DNA from: Paraburkholderia sp. SG-MS1
GTDB taxonomy: Bacteria > Pseudomonadota > Gammaproteobacteria > Burkholderiales > Burkholderiaceae
Reading direction: 5' to 3'
Assembly (NCBI RefSeq): GCF_012275575.1
Contig: NZ_NPIH01000263.1
Span: forward strand, 1-37,490
Length of the DNA: 37,490 nt
Shown: positions 9,609-17,977 of the stretch, piece by piece
How the letters are laid out: the number at the start of each line of letters is the position of its first letter
Position numbering within the stretch: the stretch's first letter is position 1
The notes under the pieces: model-generated
The model's database searches: none
Told to the model about the DNA's origin: nothing
Seen by the model: the letters and a program-made list of their open reading frames with translations, nothing else
Program-made: the position numbers and the translations under genes

Positions 9609-10403
9609 ATGAAAATGATCCGAACCATGGCGGCCGTCGTTGCGGTTGCGTCTGTTCTGAGCGCATGCGGCGGCGGGTCCGACGACGTCGGCAAGGAACT
9701 GGGCCTGACCAATCCGCAGATCCACTTCATTCACGCGATTCCGAGCGGCCCGGCGGTCGACTTCCTCGTGAACGGCAGCGCACCATCCGGGCAAACGAAC
9801 GTCGCGTACAAAGGCGTGACGAACTTCACCAATATCAACACCGGTTCAACCAACGTCGGCTATGCGGCGGCCGGCACGACGACCGCGCTCGCGAGCGGCA
9901 ACTTCCCGAACGTGGCGAAGGGCCACGAATACACCGTGCTGGCGCTGCCGGGTCTCGCCGCGCCGGACATCGGCCTGATCGACGATCCGTTCGACAAGGG
10001 GCTGCTGTCCAACAGCGCTCGGGTGCGCGGCTTCAACGCGTCGGCGAACGCGACCAACCTCGACCTGTATCTTGTCCAGTCCAGCGCCACGGATATCACC
10101 AACGTCTCGCCGACGATGTCGGGTGTCGCATTCAAGAACGCAGTGCCGGCGAGCGGGCAGGATTCGATCTACGTGTCCGGCGGCCAGTACGTGCTGATCG
10201 CGACCGCGGCGGGCAGCAAGACGCCGATCTTCCAGTCGGCATCGTTCACGCTGTCGAACAATGCCGACTGGCTGGTGACGTCGGTGCCGATCGGCGGCGC
10301 GCTGAGCCAGCTGGTGCCGGGGCAGATCCATTTGCTCATCGCGCAGAACGGCAACACCAGTACGCCGAGCATCGAGTTGTCGAATACGCTGACGGGTGAA
10401 TAA
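9609..10403 (+). CDS. DUF4397-domain lipoprotein
   Basis: Exported protein of 264 aa. The ATG at 9609 (MKMIRTMAAVV) is preferred over a GTG at 9600, because AGGTG lies 6 nt before it. The signal sequence ends in the lipobox VLSAC and is followed by a GGGSDD linker, so it is probably lipid-anchored. The mature part fits the DUF4397 beta-rich fold, with HAIPSGPAVDFLVNGS near the start, a second repeat-like block around VRGFNASANATNLDLYL, and ISTL-type strands. Such proteins sit on the cell surface or in the periplasm and have no proven activity. The gene stands alone and is closed by the terminator at 10468-10501. Confidence 0.85.
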   Translation: MKMIRTMAAVVAVASVLSACGGGSDDVGKELGLTNPQIHFIHAIPSGPAVDFLVNGSAPSGQTNVAYKGVTNFTNINTGSTNVGYAAAGTTTALASGNFPNVAKGHEYTVLALPGLAAPDIGLIDDPFDKGLLSNSARVRGFNASANATNLDLYLVQSSATDITNVSPTMSGVAFKNAVPASGQDSIYVSGGQYVLIATAAGSKTPIFQSASFTLSNNADWLVTSVPIGGALSQLVPGQIHLLIAQNGNTSTPSIELSNTLTGE

Positions 10404-10467
10404 GCAGGTGAGCTAACCCGACGCAACAGTCGAAGGCCGCCAACAACAAGTCCAGGGGAGGACGGAG

Positions 10468-10501
10468 CGGCGATCCACGCGAGTGGGTCGCCGTTTTGTT
10501 T
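10468..10501 (+). terminator. intrinsic terminator of the DUF4397 gene
   Basis: An 11-bp stem (CGGCGATCCAC paired with GTGGGTCGCCG, one G-T pair), loop GCGA, followed by TTTTGTTT. It lies about 65 bp downstream of the lipoprotein stop. Confidence 0.9.
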
Positions 10502-10672
10502 GCGCGTGTCGATCCGGATGACCACGTATTGGCTGCGCACAGGCACGTTCCCGGAAAGCGCGCGGAGGAACCGGTGCACGCGCTTCCCGCAGGAACACGC
10601 ATCAGGCTCACGCAGGAAGGCGGGCAGGAGAGCCAAGCAAGCGCCCAACTAAAGCGCCTCCAGGACACCCAC

Positions 10673-10705
10673 AAAAAAGCCCGTCACGGTTCCCCGTGAC
10701 GGGCT
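10673..10705 (-). terminator. intrinsic terminator of the entericidin-like gene
   Basis: A perfect 12-bp stem (AGCCCGTCACGG paired with CCGTGACGGGCT), a four-base loop, and a TTTTTT run on the minus strand. It lies about 65 bp downstream of the 10772 stop codon. Confidence 0.92.
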
Positions 10706-10771
10706 GTCGAATCTCTGCATGACCCGGCGCCGCGAAAGCACCGGCCCTTCAGTTACTCGCACCTGGCCGGC

Positions 10772-10909
10772 TTACTTGGCCTTTTCCGCCGAGTTCGAGA
10801 TGGCGTTGCCGCCCTTCGAAATGTCCTCGCCCGCGCCGGCCATCGTGTTGCAGCCGGAGAGCGCGGCCACCGAGCCAGCAATGAGAAACAAAGCGATCAG
10901 TCGAGCCAT
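10772..10909 (-). CDS. entericidin A/B-family lipoprotein
   Basis: Lipopeptide precursor of 45 aa. The start at 10909 (MARLIALFLI) follows GGAGAA; an earlier start would add 18 residues unlike the family. The hydrophobic signal ends in the lipobox ALSGC at about residues 16-20. The mature part is NTMAGAGEDISKGG followed by AISNSAEKAK, the standard EcnA/EcnB pattern. By family, these are small envelope lipoproteins linked to stationary phase and osmotic stress; EcnA/EcnB of E. coli act as an antidote/toxin pair. Only one member is present here. It is monocistronic with its own strong terminator. Confidence 0.92.
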   Translation of the reverse strand: MARLIALFLIAGSVAALSGCNTMAGAGEDISKGGNAISNSAEKAK

Positions 10910-11135
10910 GGAAGTTCTCCTTGTCGAGAATGCGTCGGTTGACGTGCCGGTGTTGCATGGCACGCGCTAGTTATCGTCCGACCGGGGCTTACGCCAGTCG
11001 ATCCGGTCTGATTGCATGGTAAAAAAAGGGCGGGGGCGGCGCTGTCGGTTACGCTGCGATTTTGTTGTAGGCGTGCTCCGGTGTTTGCGTCGGCGCACTC
11101 CTACAACGCGGCTCTGCGGCTGCCGCGCAGCCTCG

Positions 11136-12614
11136 CTAGACGGTCGTTCGCGAGGGCGCAGCCGGCGGCAGATCGATCGACGGCGTCGCCGTGCTGACGC
11201 TCGGCATCGCCACGTCGATGTCGGTGCCGTTCGGCACGCCGCGCCGGATCTCGAAGTGTCCGCCACGCGCGGCGACTCGCTGGCGCATGCCGAGCAGCCC
11301 ATGCGTATGCGTGCGCTTCAGATCGGCCGGCTGGATGCCGACGCCGTTGTCGGCGATATGCAGCGCCACCTGGCCGTCGCCGACCTGCAACGCGATCGAC
11401 ACCTTCGAGGCCCGCGCGTACTTCGCGGCATTCGTCAGCGATTCCTGCGCGACGCGAAAGAGCGCGATCTCGGTCTGTTCGTCGAGCTGGATGTCGTCGG
11501 CGGGCAGGTGCAGTTCGAGCGTCCAGTTGTTGCGCTGCGCGGCTTCGTCGGCGAGCGTGCGCAGCGCGGTGACGAGCCCGAAGTTCGCCAGCACCGTGGG
11601 CCGCATGTCCTCGATGATGCGCCGCTTGAGCGCGATGCCCTGATCGAGATTGGCGAGCGCGCGCGTGAGTTTTTCGGCGATGTCGGGCGCGCTGTCCTTC
11701 AGCTTGCGGTTGGCCCACGCGACGTCCATCTTGCTCGCCGTCAGGATCGCGCCGAGCTCGTCGTGCAGTTCGCGCGCGAGCTGCGTCTTTTCGTTTTCGG
11801 CGACCGCCTGCAAGTGCCAGCCGAGTGCTTCAAGCTGACGCGTGCGTTCACCTACGAGCTGGTCGAGCCCCTCCTGTTGCGTGATCAGCTGACGCTGTAC
11901 GCGCGCCTGCCGGTCGATCTGAATGCCGAGATTGCGGAACAGCAGAATGAACAGCACGATGTTCAGCGCCGACAGGCCCGCCGCGCACAGCGTCGAGATC
12001 CGCTGATCGGCGCGACTCGCGGCGAGCGCGTGCTGCGCGCGGCGCTCCTCGTTGTCGCGCAGCAGCGTGAGGGTGCTGTCGATCAGCGAGGCGTCGGCGG
12101 GATTGACGTCGCTCGCGTTGCCGCATGCCCCGAGATCGAGTGCATGCGGCGCCGCGTGCTGCAACGCGGCGGCGCCCGCACCGATGCGCGCTTCGATCAG
12201 CGCGAGAATCTGCGTGAAGCTGGCCAGTTCGGCGCTGTCCGCGCGGCCGCTGCGGTAGAAACGATCCAGCTGCTGCGTGCTCTGACGAATACGCGCCGCG
12301 GTCGAACAGAAAGCGTGGGCGGACGCTTCTTCCTTCGTCAGAAGAAAATGGTTCTGCTCGGCAGACAGACGCGATAGCTGACTCGCGAGCGTGCTCAGTT
12401 GCACGGTGACATCGCGCGCTTCAAGCGCGGTTTCGTATTCGGCGGTAATGCGTTGGCGCGCCGTTTCGAGAATCACAAGCCCGCCCACCGTGATGACGAT
12501 CGCAACCGTCATCGCGATCGCCCAGCTGCGGGTGCGCATCCAGTCGGCGAGGCGCGTTGCTGCGCCTTGGTCGGCTAACTTTGGCGCGGTCGACATGTTC
12601 TGAACATCTGGCAC
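11136..12614 (-). CDS. NarX/UhpB-type sensor histidine kinase
   Basis: Membrane sensor kinase of 492 aa. GTG at 12614 is chosen because GGAG lies exactly 6 nt upstream; the open frame extends further but without a ribosome site. Membrane segments at about 32-50 and 209-227 bracket a helical periplasmic domain of about 160 aa (CHASE3-like in appearance). A coiled stretch follows, then a HisKA_3 domain with the phospho-accepting His284 in ARELHDELGA. The HATPase_c domain has VAQESLTNAAKYA (N box), DNGVGI (G1) and GLLGMRQRV (G2). This kinase class pairs with NarL-type regulators. The obvious partner is at 14216-14848, separated by three stress-type genes on the opposite strand. The sensed signal is unknown. 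Confidence 0.92.
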   Translation of the reverse strand: MPDVQNMSTAPKLADQGAATRLADWMRTRSWAIAMTVAIVITVGGLVILETARQRITAEYETALEARDVTVQLSTLASQLSRLSAEQNHFLLTKEEASAHAFCSTAARIRQSTQQLDRFYRSGRADSAELASFTQILALIEARIGAGAAALQHAAPHALDLGACGNASDVNPADASLIDSTLTLLRDNEERRAQHALAASRADQRISTLCAAGLSALNIVLFILLFRNLGIQIDRQARVQRQLITQQEGLDQLVGERTRQLEALGWHLQAVAENEKTQLARELHDELGAILTASKMDVAWANRKLKDSAPDIAEKLTRALANLDQGIALKRRIIEDMRPTVLANFGLVTALRTLADEAAQRNNWTLELHLPADDIQLDEQTEIALFRVAQESLTNAAKYARASKVSIALQVGDGQVALHIADNGVGIQPADLKRTHTHGLLGMRQRVAARGGHFEIRRGVPNGTDIDVAMPSVSTATPSIDLPPAAPSRTTV

Positions 12615-12940
12615 ATTCGGCTCCTCGGATGGGCCATCAGTGTAACGTCCGTGGCGTCCGGCAACGATGGTGGCAGGGTTCGCGCTCACGGGCGCCGCCG
12701 CGTTTTCCATGATCGGCGCGTTGGCGTTGTGACGTGATTCCCTCGCCGCCCTCGTGTATTGCAGCATCATCGCGGTGCGAACGACTGATCCCCCCACAGC
12801 GCTTCCCCCAGCGTAACGCCGCCGTAATCCAATGTAAGCGGATTCTCACACGAAAACCGGCGTGCGCCGGAATGCGCGCGGGGCCGCGGATCGATAGGAT
12901 GGACCTGATCGTTCATTCACTGTTTCGGGAGGAAGCCATC
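12615..12940. other. divergent intergenic region, kinase / DUF1328
   Basis: 326 bp between the sensor kinase (minus) and the first DUF1328 gene (plus). It should contain both promoters. The minus-strand frame continues upstream of the chosen kinase start but lacks a ribosome-binding site. No other gene recognised. Confidence 0.5.
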
Positions 12941-13117
12941 ATGTTGAAGTGGGCGTTGTTCTTCGCCGTCATCGCGGTGATCGCGGGGCTTCTCGGTTTT
13001 ACCGGCGTCGCGGCCGGCGCGGCGACGATCGCGAAGTTCCTGTTCGTCGTGTTCGTCATTCTGTGCGTGGTGTTCCTCGTGCTCGGCTTCGTCGTGACGA
13101 AGAAAATCATCGATTAG
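12941..13117 (+). CDS. DUF1328 (YtjA-like) small membrane protein
   Basis: Inner-membrane peptide of 58 aa. The start at 12941 follows a strong GGGAGGAAG site. The sequence MLKWALFFAVIAVIAGLLGF, then TGVAAGAATIAKFLF, is diagnostic of DUF1328. It has two short hydrophobic helices with a glycine-rich turn and a basic C-terminus (VTKKIID). The family is widespread in proteobacteria and often stress-induced, but without known biochemistry. It is followed by a second paralogue and a ferritin-like gene, which suggests a common stress response. Confidence 0.9.
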   Translation: MLKWALFFAVIAVIAGLLGFTGVAAGAATIAKFLFVVFVILCVVFLVLGFVVTKKIID

Positions 13118-13224
13118 CGCCGCCCGGCGAGCCAGCTGCGCATCGTCTCCGATAGCGGAGCGCGGTTCCCGTCAGACCGATGCGAGTCGATATCCATCGA
13201 TACCCACAGAAAAGGAGAGTCGCC

Positions 13225-13386
13225 ATGCTTCACTATGCCGTCGTCTTTTTCGTGATTGCGATCATTGCCGCGGTGTTCGGTTTTACCGGCATCGCAGCAG
13301 GCGCGGCCGAAATTGCGAAGATTCTGTTCTATATTTTTCTGGTCGTGTTCGTGGTCACGTTGCTGCTCGGTGTATTCCGAACATAG
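13225..13386 (+). CDS. second DUF1328 small membrane protein
   Basis: Peptide of 53 aa, clearly a paralogue of the preceding protein. The core FGFTGIAAGAAEIAKILF is shared almost residue for residue, while the C-terminus differs (LLLGVFRT). It has its own AAGGAGAG ribosome site and lies 107 bp after the first copy. Role unknown; probably membrane stress related by family habit. Confidence 0.9.
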   Translation: MLHYAVVFFVIAIIAAVFGFTGIAAGAAEIAKILFYIFLVVFVVTLLLGVFRT

Positions 13387-13485
13387 ACCTGCGCGCACAA
13401 ACGCGTAGTCATGATCTCTACCGGCGCATCAGGCGCAATTCGCGGGATGCGCAGTTCCCCCAATACCGCAGAAAGGAGAATTTCG

Positions 13486-14031
13486 ATGGCGAACCAATCT
13501 GGCGACACCTTTGTGATGGACGTCGAGAAGATCCGCGAGGATGCGCGCAGGCACATGTCGGATGGCGCGGTCACGCAGACCTACGGCGCGGATCTGGAGA
13601 CGGTGCTAAAGCTGCTCAATGACGCACTGGCCACCGAAATCGTCTGTGTGCTGCGCTATAAGCGACACCACTTCATGGCCAAGGGCATCAATTCGGAAGC
13701 CGTGGCGGCGGAGTTCGCCGCACATGCGGCCGAAGAGCAGGGTCACGCCGACAGCATCGCCGAGCGCATCGTGCAACTGGGCGGCGAGCCGGACTTCGCG
13801 CCGGACGGTTTGAAGACGCGCGCGCACTCCGAGTACAAGGAAGGCGAGAACCTTACGGACATGATCAAGGAGAACCTGATCGCTGAACGTATTGCGATCG
13901 ACACGTACCGCGAGATCATCCGCTATCTCGGCGACAAGGACGTGACGACGCGGCGTCTGTTCGAAGACATTCTGGCCGTCGAAGAAGAGCATGCCGACGA
14001 TATGGCGGACCTGCTCGCGGGCCGGGAATAA
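13486..14031 (+). CDS. ferritin-like / bacterioferritin-type protein
   Basis: Soluble protein of 181 aa with a four-helix ferritin-like fold. A GAAAGGAG precedes the ATG. The di-iron ligands expected of the fold are visible: Glu51, the E-x-x-H motif at Glu84/His87 (EEQGH), Glu134, and a second E-x-x-H at Glu166/His169 (VEEEH). Such proteins store or oxidise iron, or protect against peroxide. Whether this one is closer to bacterioferritin or to a Dps-like relative cannot be settled here; I see no obvious haem Met ligand. It sits 99 bp after the second DUF1328 gene and before the response regulator, consistent with an oxidative or stationary-phase stress cluster. Confidence 0.85.
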   Translation: MANQSGDTFVMDVEKIREDARRHMSDGAVTQTYGADLETVLKLLNDALATEIVCVLRYKRHHFMAKGINSEAVAAEFAAHAAEEQGHADSIAERIVQLGGEPDFAPDGLKTRAHSEYKEGENLTDMIKENLIAERIAIDTYREIIRYLGDKDVTTRRLFEDILAVEEEHADDMADLLAGRE

Positions 14032-14215
14032 GGAAACGCACGAAGATTGACGCCGAAGTGCGGACGGCGCGGCGCGCGCAGGCGGGGCCGAAGGTGTGCC
14101 GCGTCGCAGACGTCGTCCGCTGTGTGGACTTCCGGACGAGGCTGGGCGTGAGGCCGTGCCAGAGGTCATTACAATGTCTGCTTTGGAGCGATTCCAGCGC
14201 AGGGACACCAGACCG

Positions 14216-14848
14216 ATGATTCGAGTGTTGATAGCCGACGACCATGCGATCGTCCGAGGTGGCTTCAGACAGTTCGTCGCCGACGAACCGGATATGTGCG
14301 TCGCAGCCGAAGCCGCCACCGGCGACGAAACCATCAGCCTCGTGCGCGAGCAGGCGTTCGACGTGGTCCTGCTCGACATCGCGATGCCGGACAAGAACGG
14401 CATCGACACGTTGCGCGTGATCAAGCAGGTGCGTCCCGAGCAGGGCGTGCTGATCCTGTCCGGCTACCCCGAGAGTCAATATGCGATCAACCTGCTGCGC
14501 GCGGGCGCGAACGGTTATCTGAACAAGGACTGCGAGCCCGACGAAATCGTGCGGGCAATTCGCGCGGTGGCGCGCGGGCATCGCTATCTGTCGGAGGCGG
14601 TGGCCGACACGCTCGCCGACAATCTCGACAAGCCGGCCGCGGGCCGTCCGCATGAAGCGCTGTCCGAGCGCGAATTCCAGATTTTCTGCAAGCTCGCGGC
14701 CGGGCAGATTCCCACCGAGATCGCGGAGGAACTGCATCTGTCCGTGAAGACGGTGAGCACGTACCGCGCGCGTGTGCTGGAGAAGATGCGGTTGGCGAAC
14801 AATGCCGATCTGACTTATTACGCGATCAAGAACGGCTTGATCGAATAA
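14216..14848 (+). CDS. NarL/FixJ-family response regulator
   Basis: Cytosolic transcription regulator of 210 aa. Receiver domain (about 1-120): Asp8/Asp9 acidic pocket, phospho-accepting Asp54 (VVLLDIAMP) and conserved Lys104 (GYLNKDCEP). LuxR-type HTH at about 145-205, with LSEREFQIFCKLAAGQ and SVKTVSTYRARVLEKM. The start at 14216 (MIRVLIADDH) fits the family; an upstream ATG at 14174 with GAGG 8 nt away is possible. It is the natural partner of the HisKA_3 kinase encoded divergently at 11136-12614. Its TAA overlaps the ATG of the next gene, so the two regulators are translationally coupled. Confidence 0.92.
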   Translation: MIRVLIADDHAIVRGGFRQFVADEPDMCVAAEAATGDETISLVREQAFDVVLLDIAMPDKNGIDTLRVIKQVRPEQGVLILSGYPESQYAINLLRAGANGYLNKDCEPDEIVRAIRAVARGHRYLSEAVADTLADNLDKPAAGRPHEALSEREFQIFCKLAAGQIPTEIAEELHLSVKTVSTYRARVLEKMRLANNADLTYYAIKNGLIE

Positions 14849-15297
14849 TGGACGATCGAGATACCCTGATGAACAGCGAATCGAACCGAGTTGCCGAGCA
14901 AGCCCGTCACGCGCCGCTGCGCGTGCTGCTGATCGAGGATTCGCCGCTGATCCGCCGCAGCCTGGTGGAAGCGATCGACGCCTCGGGTTCGCTGCAGGTG
15001 GCCGCGTATGCCGATTCCGCCGATCAGGCGATCGCGCTCCTGAGCGATGAAGCCTTCGATGCGGTGATCGTCGACCTGCAGTTGCGGGAAGGTTCGGGCG
15101 CGCCGGTGCTGGCCTATTTGCAGCGCGAAGGGTTGATCGACTCGATGTTCGCGGCTGTGTTGACCAATCACGCGTTGCCCGCGTATCGGGAGCGCTGCGA
15201 GCAGTACGGCGTGCGTCACTTCTACGACAAGTCGTTCGAGTTCGATCGCGTGATCGATGCGCTGCACGAGTATGCGTCGGCGCGAAGCGGCGGGTGA
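14848..15297 (+). CDS. stand-alone receiver-domain protein
   Basis: Protein of 149 aa consisting of one response-regulator receiver domain (about 24-140) without an output domain. The key residues are present: Glu30/Asp31, phospho-accepting Asp76 (AVIVDLQLR), Thr106 and Lys128 (FYDKSF). The start codon overlaps the previous stop (TAATG). By family, such proteins act as phosphate sinks, as intermediates in phosphorelays, or as allosteric partners. Being coupled to a NarL-type regulator, it probably competes for or relays phosphate from the kinase at 11136-12614. That role is inference. Confidence 0.88.
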   Translation: MDDRDTLMNSESNRVAEQARHAPLRVLLIEDSPLIRRSLVEAIDASGSLQVAAYADSADQAIALLSDEAFDAVIVDLQLREGSGAPVLAYLQREGLIDSMFAAVLTNHALPAYRERCEQYGVRHFYDKSFEFDRVIDALHEYASARSGG

Positions 15298-15537
15298 GAG
15301 TGCTCGGCGGAAGAGGTGTCGTGTGGGCTAAAACGGAGGCGTTGACGTGAAGCAAACGCGAACTGGAACCGGGCGTGCGGCCAGCGCGGACTGGATGCGA
15401 GACGAGCGCTGTGAGGCAAGCACTTTAAGGCAAGCGCTCTGGACAAGCGCAAGCCGAGCACAAAACAAGCGCAAATCGGTGTGAGAGGAACACGAGTCAG
15501 CGTGACCCAAATGGCCCTCAGCCTGCGCGCCGACCAC

Positions 15538-16740
15538 TCAGCCTAATGCACCGCGCGACGGCAGCCGCAAATGATTCCACGCGGCGAGCGCCGCAAACAC
15601 GATCCCCGCCACGCTGACGCCGAGCCACCCAAAGGCCGGCCAGACCACCGCACCGACGCCCGAGCCGAGCGCTCCGCCGATGAAATACGCAACCATGTAC
15701 ACCGTATTCACGCGGCTGCGTGCATCGGGCTTCAGCGCGTAAATGCGCGATTGATTGGAAATCTGCGCGGCCTGCACGCCGATGTCGAGCACGATCACGC
15801 CCACCACCAGCCCGGCGATACTTTTGGCCGACGCGCCGAACACGACGAACGCGAGCGCCACCAGCACGATCGACACGGTGATGATCGCGCGCGGTCCACG
15901 CCGGTCGGCGAACTTGCCGGCGAGCGGGGCGGCCATGGCCCCCGCCGCGCCGACGATCCCGAACAGCCCCGCCGCCTGCGGCCCGAGATGAAACGGCGCG
16001 CCTGCCAGCAGCAATGCGAGCACCGACCAGAAAATGCTGAATGCCGCGAACAGCGCGGCGCCGGTCAGCGACGCTTCACGCAGTGCCCGATGTTCGACCA
16101 GCAGATGCCACATCGACACCAGCAGCTTGCCGTAAGGCAGCGTCGAGGTCGGCTGGCTCTTCGGCAAGCGCAGGATGATCACGACCGCCAGCGCGAGCAA
16201 GGCGACGACGGATGCACCGAACACCGCGCGCCAGCCGAAATACTCGGCGATTACACCCGAGGCGGTCCGCGCGAGCAGGATGCCCAGCAGCAAACCGCTC
16301 ATCACCATGCCGACCGCGTGGCCGCGTTCGGACGGCGGCGCGAGTTCGGCCGCGAACGGCACCGCCTGCTGCGCGATGGTGGCGAGCACGCCGATCGCCA
16401 GACTCGCGACGATCAACACCGCGAGCGTCGGCGCAGCCGCCGCCACGACGAGCGCGACGCACATGCCGGCAATCTGCAGCAGGATCAGGCGGCGCCGGTC
16501 GAAGCGATCGCCGAGCGGGGCGAGCAGCAGCATACCGGCCGCGTAGCCGAGCTGCGTGACGGCCGGCACCGTGCCGACCCACGACGCGCTGCCCGGAAAA
16601 GACTGACGGAAATTATCGAGCAGCGGCTGGTTGTAATAGATGTTCGCGACCGAGACGCCGGCGATGGTGGCGAGCAGAAACAGCAGGCCGCGCAACGACC
16701 GGTCGGCGGAAGCGGGAGTGGAAGCGTCGGAAGTGGACAT
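15538..16740 (-). CDS. MFS transporter, multidrug/sugar-efflux type
   Basis: Inner-membrane carrier of 400 aa with about twelve hydrophobic helices. YYNQPLLDNF near the start, GDRFDRRRLIL in the loop between helices 2 and 3, and APPSERGHAVGMVMSGLLLG in the region of helix 5 place it in the major facilitator superfamily, in the group of YnfM/Bcr-like proton-coupled exporters. The start at 16740 (MSTSDAST) is preferred over a GTG at 16773; neither has a strong ribosome site, so the N-terminus is uncertain by about 11 residues. Substrate unknown. No regulator adjoins it. Confidence 0.88.
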   Translation of the reverse strand: MSTSDASTPASADRSLRGLLFLLATIAGVSVANIYYNQPLLDNFRQSFPGSASWVGTVPAVTQLGYAAGMLLLAPLGDRFDRRRLILLQIAGMCVALVVAAAAPTLAVLIVASLAIGVLATIAQQAVPFAAELAPPSERGHAVGMVMSGLLLGILLARTASGVIAEYFGWRAVFGASVVALLALAVVIILRLPKSQPTSTLPYGKLLVSMWHLLVEHRALREASLTGAALFAAFSIFWSVLALLLAGAPFHLGPQAAGLFGIVGAAGAMAAPLAGKFADRRGPRAIITVSIVLVALAFVVFGASAKSIAGLVVGVIVLDIGVQAAQISNQSRIYALKPDARSRVNTVYMVAYFIGGALGSGVGAVVWPAFGWLGVSVAGIVFAALAAWNHLRLPSRGALG

Positions 16741-17106
16741 GAGAGAGGCGGATCGACGGACCGGCCCATGCACGGTCCTTAAGCGTGCCGATCATACCGG
16801 AGCAGGGCGCTTCGCGCTGACGGCGGCGAAGTATGCGAAAAGGCGTCGGCGCAGAGCCGTTGGCAACACCGGCCGCCGCTTTGCGGGTGGTGCGCGCGGC
16901 TCGTGGCGCTTCAAGCGGCGTGTTTTCCAGGATACGTGTAAACGTGGCCGTTCGCGATTCTCGAGATGCGTTCCGGCGCGTGGCTGTTGCGCGACGACAT
17001 GGCTCTCGCGATCGGCGCTGAGATCGCGATGCCCACGCATGGCTTACGGGAGGCCGCCGCGCTCGGGACACCGCAATTCAGGTGGTCCCGGCGCGAGCGG
17101 CGACCG
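16741..17106. other. intergenic region
   Basis: 366 bp upstream of the MFS gene and downstream of the phosphodiesterase gene. No gene, repeat or terminator with a T-tract was recognised. Confidence 0.5.
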
Positions 17107-17934
17107 TCAGTCGATCAACGCGCCTTCAGGCTCGTAAAACGGATAGGGTCCGTCGGCGCGCTCCACATAGGCGTGATGGGTGACGATACCAGTCGCCGGA
17201 TCGTAGCGATGCAACGCATACGCGGGCGGTTCCATCATGAACGCCGACGGCGCATCGTCGCGCAGATCGAGCCCGACCTGATGGCCCGGCGCCGGCACCG
17301 CGGACGCGATCGTGCCGCCAAAGCGCGCGAACATCGGCCGATGCACGTGCCCGCAAATCACCCGCTCCACGGTCGGGTGACGCGCGATCAACGCCGCGAG
17401 CTTGACGGCGGCGGCGGGGTCGAGGCGCAGCGAGTCCATATGGCCGATGCCGCAGGCGAACGGCGGATGATGCAAGGCCACTACTGTCGGCTTGTTCCCG
17501 GCCGCATCGAGTTGCGCCGCGAGCCACGCGAGCCGTGCGTCGCACAGCGTGCCGGCGCTTTGGCCGGGCACCATCGAATCGAGCGCGATTACGCGCAGCG
17601 GCCCGACGTCCACCGCGTATTGCACGAACTCGCCGCCGCTGCGCAATTCCGCGCGCTCGGGAAACGCCGCGCGCAACGCGGTGCGCTCATCGTGATTGCC
17701 CACCAGCAGGAAGTAGGGAACGGCCAGCGGCGTGAGCAGGCTCTTCAGGTGTTCGTATTGTTCCGGATCACCTTGATCGACGAGATCGCCGGTCATGATG
17801 ACGGCGTCGGGGCGCGGTTCGAGCGCATTGAGCGCGGCGACGCAGCGCGCGAGGTACGCTGCGGTGTCGACCCGGCGGTAAGCGAGCGCGCCGGGACGTT
17901 TGATATGCAGGTCGCTGATTTGAGCCAGCAGCAT
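17107..17934 (-). CDS. GpdQ-like metallophosphodiesterase
   Basis: Binuclear-metal phosphodiesterase of 275 aa, the normal length for GpdQ, the glycerophosphodiesterase of Enterobacter, and related class III cyclic-nucleotide phosphodiesterases. All metal-binding motifs are present: Asp8-x-His10 (SDLH), Asp50 (TGDLVD), Asn80-His81-Asp82 (GNHDE), His156 (ALHHPP), His196 and His198 (CGHVHRP). Overall order and spacing match GpdQ closely. There is no signal peptide, so it acts in the cytosol. The start has AAGGA 6 nt upstream. It is the last gene of the LacI/ABC operon, 43 bp after the ATPase stop, which suggests it hydrolyses what the transporter brings in. The natural substrate is inferred, not shown. 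Confidence 0.9.
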   Translation of the reverse strand: MLLAQISDLHIKRPGALAYRRVDTAAYLARCVAALNALEPRPDAVIMTGDLVDQGDPEQYEHLKSLLTPLAVPYFLLVGNHDERTALRAAFPERAELRSGGEFVQYAVDVGPLRVIALDSMVPGQSAGTLCDARLAWLAAQLDAAGNKPTVVALHHPPFACGIGHMDSLRLDPAAAVKLAALIARHPTVERVICGHVHRPMFARFGGTIASAVPAPGHQVGLDLRDDAPSAFMMEPPAYALHRYDPATGIVTHHAYVERADGPYPFYEPEGALID

Positions 17935-17977
17935 GGGGAGTCCTTGTCATTGCGCGCCGCGACACGGCGCGGCGTTA

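Larger units (their letters stand above)
10404..10771. other. intergenic region with two opposing terminators
   Basis: 368 bp between convergent genes. It contains the plus-strand terminator at 10468-10501 and the minus-strand terminator at 10673-10705. No gene seen in the 170 bp between them. Confidence 0.6.

Noticed and set aside
11016..12377. Plus-strand open frame of 453 codons opposite the sensor kinase
   Set aside because: Mirror of the kinase gene with shadow composition; no start signal or domain.
15298..15537. Recurring CAAGCGC-like words between the receiver gene and the MFS gene
   Set aside because: Irregular spacing and short length; compatible with chance in this composition.
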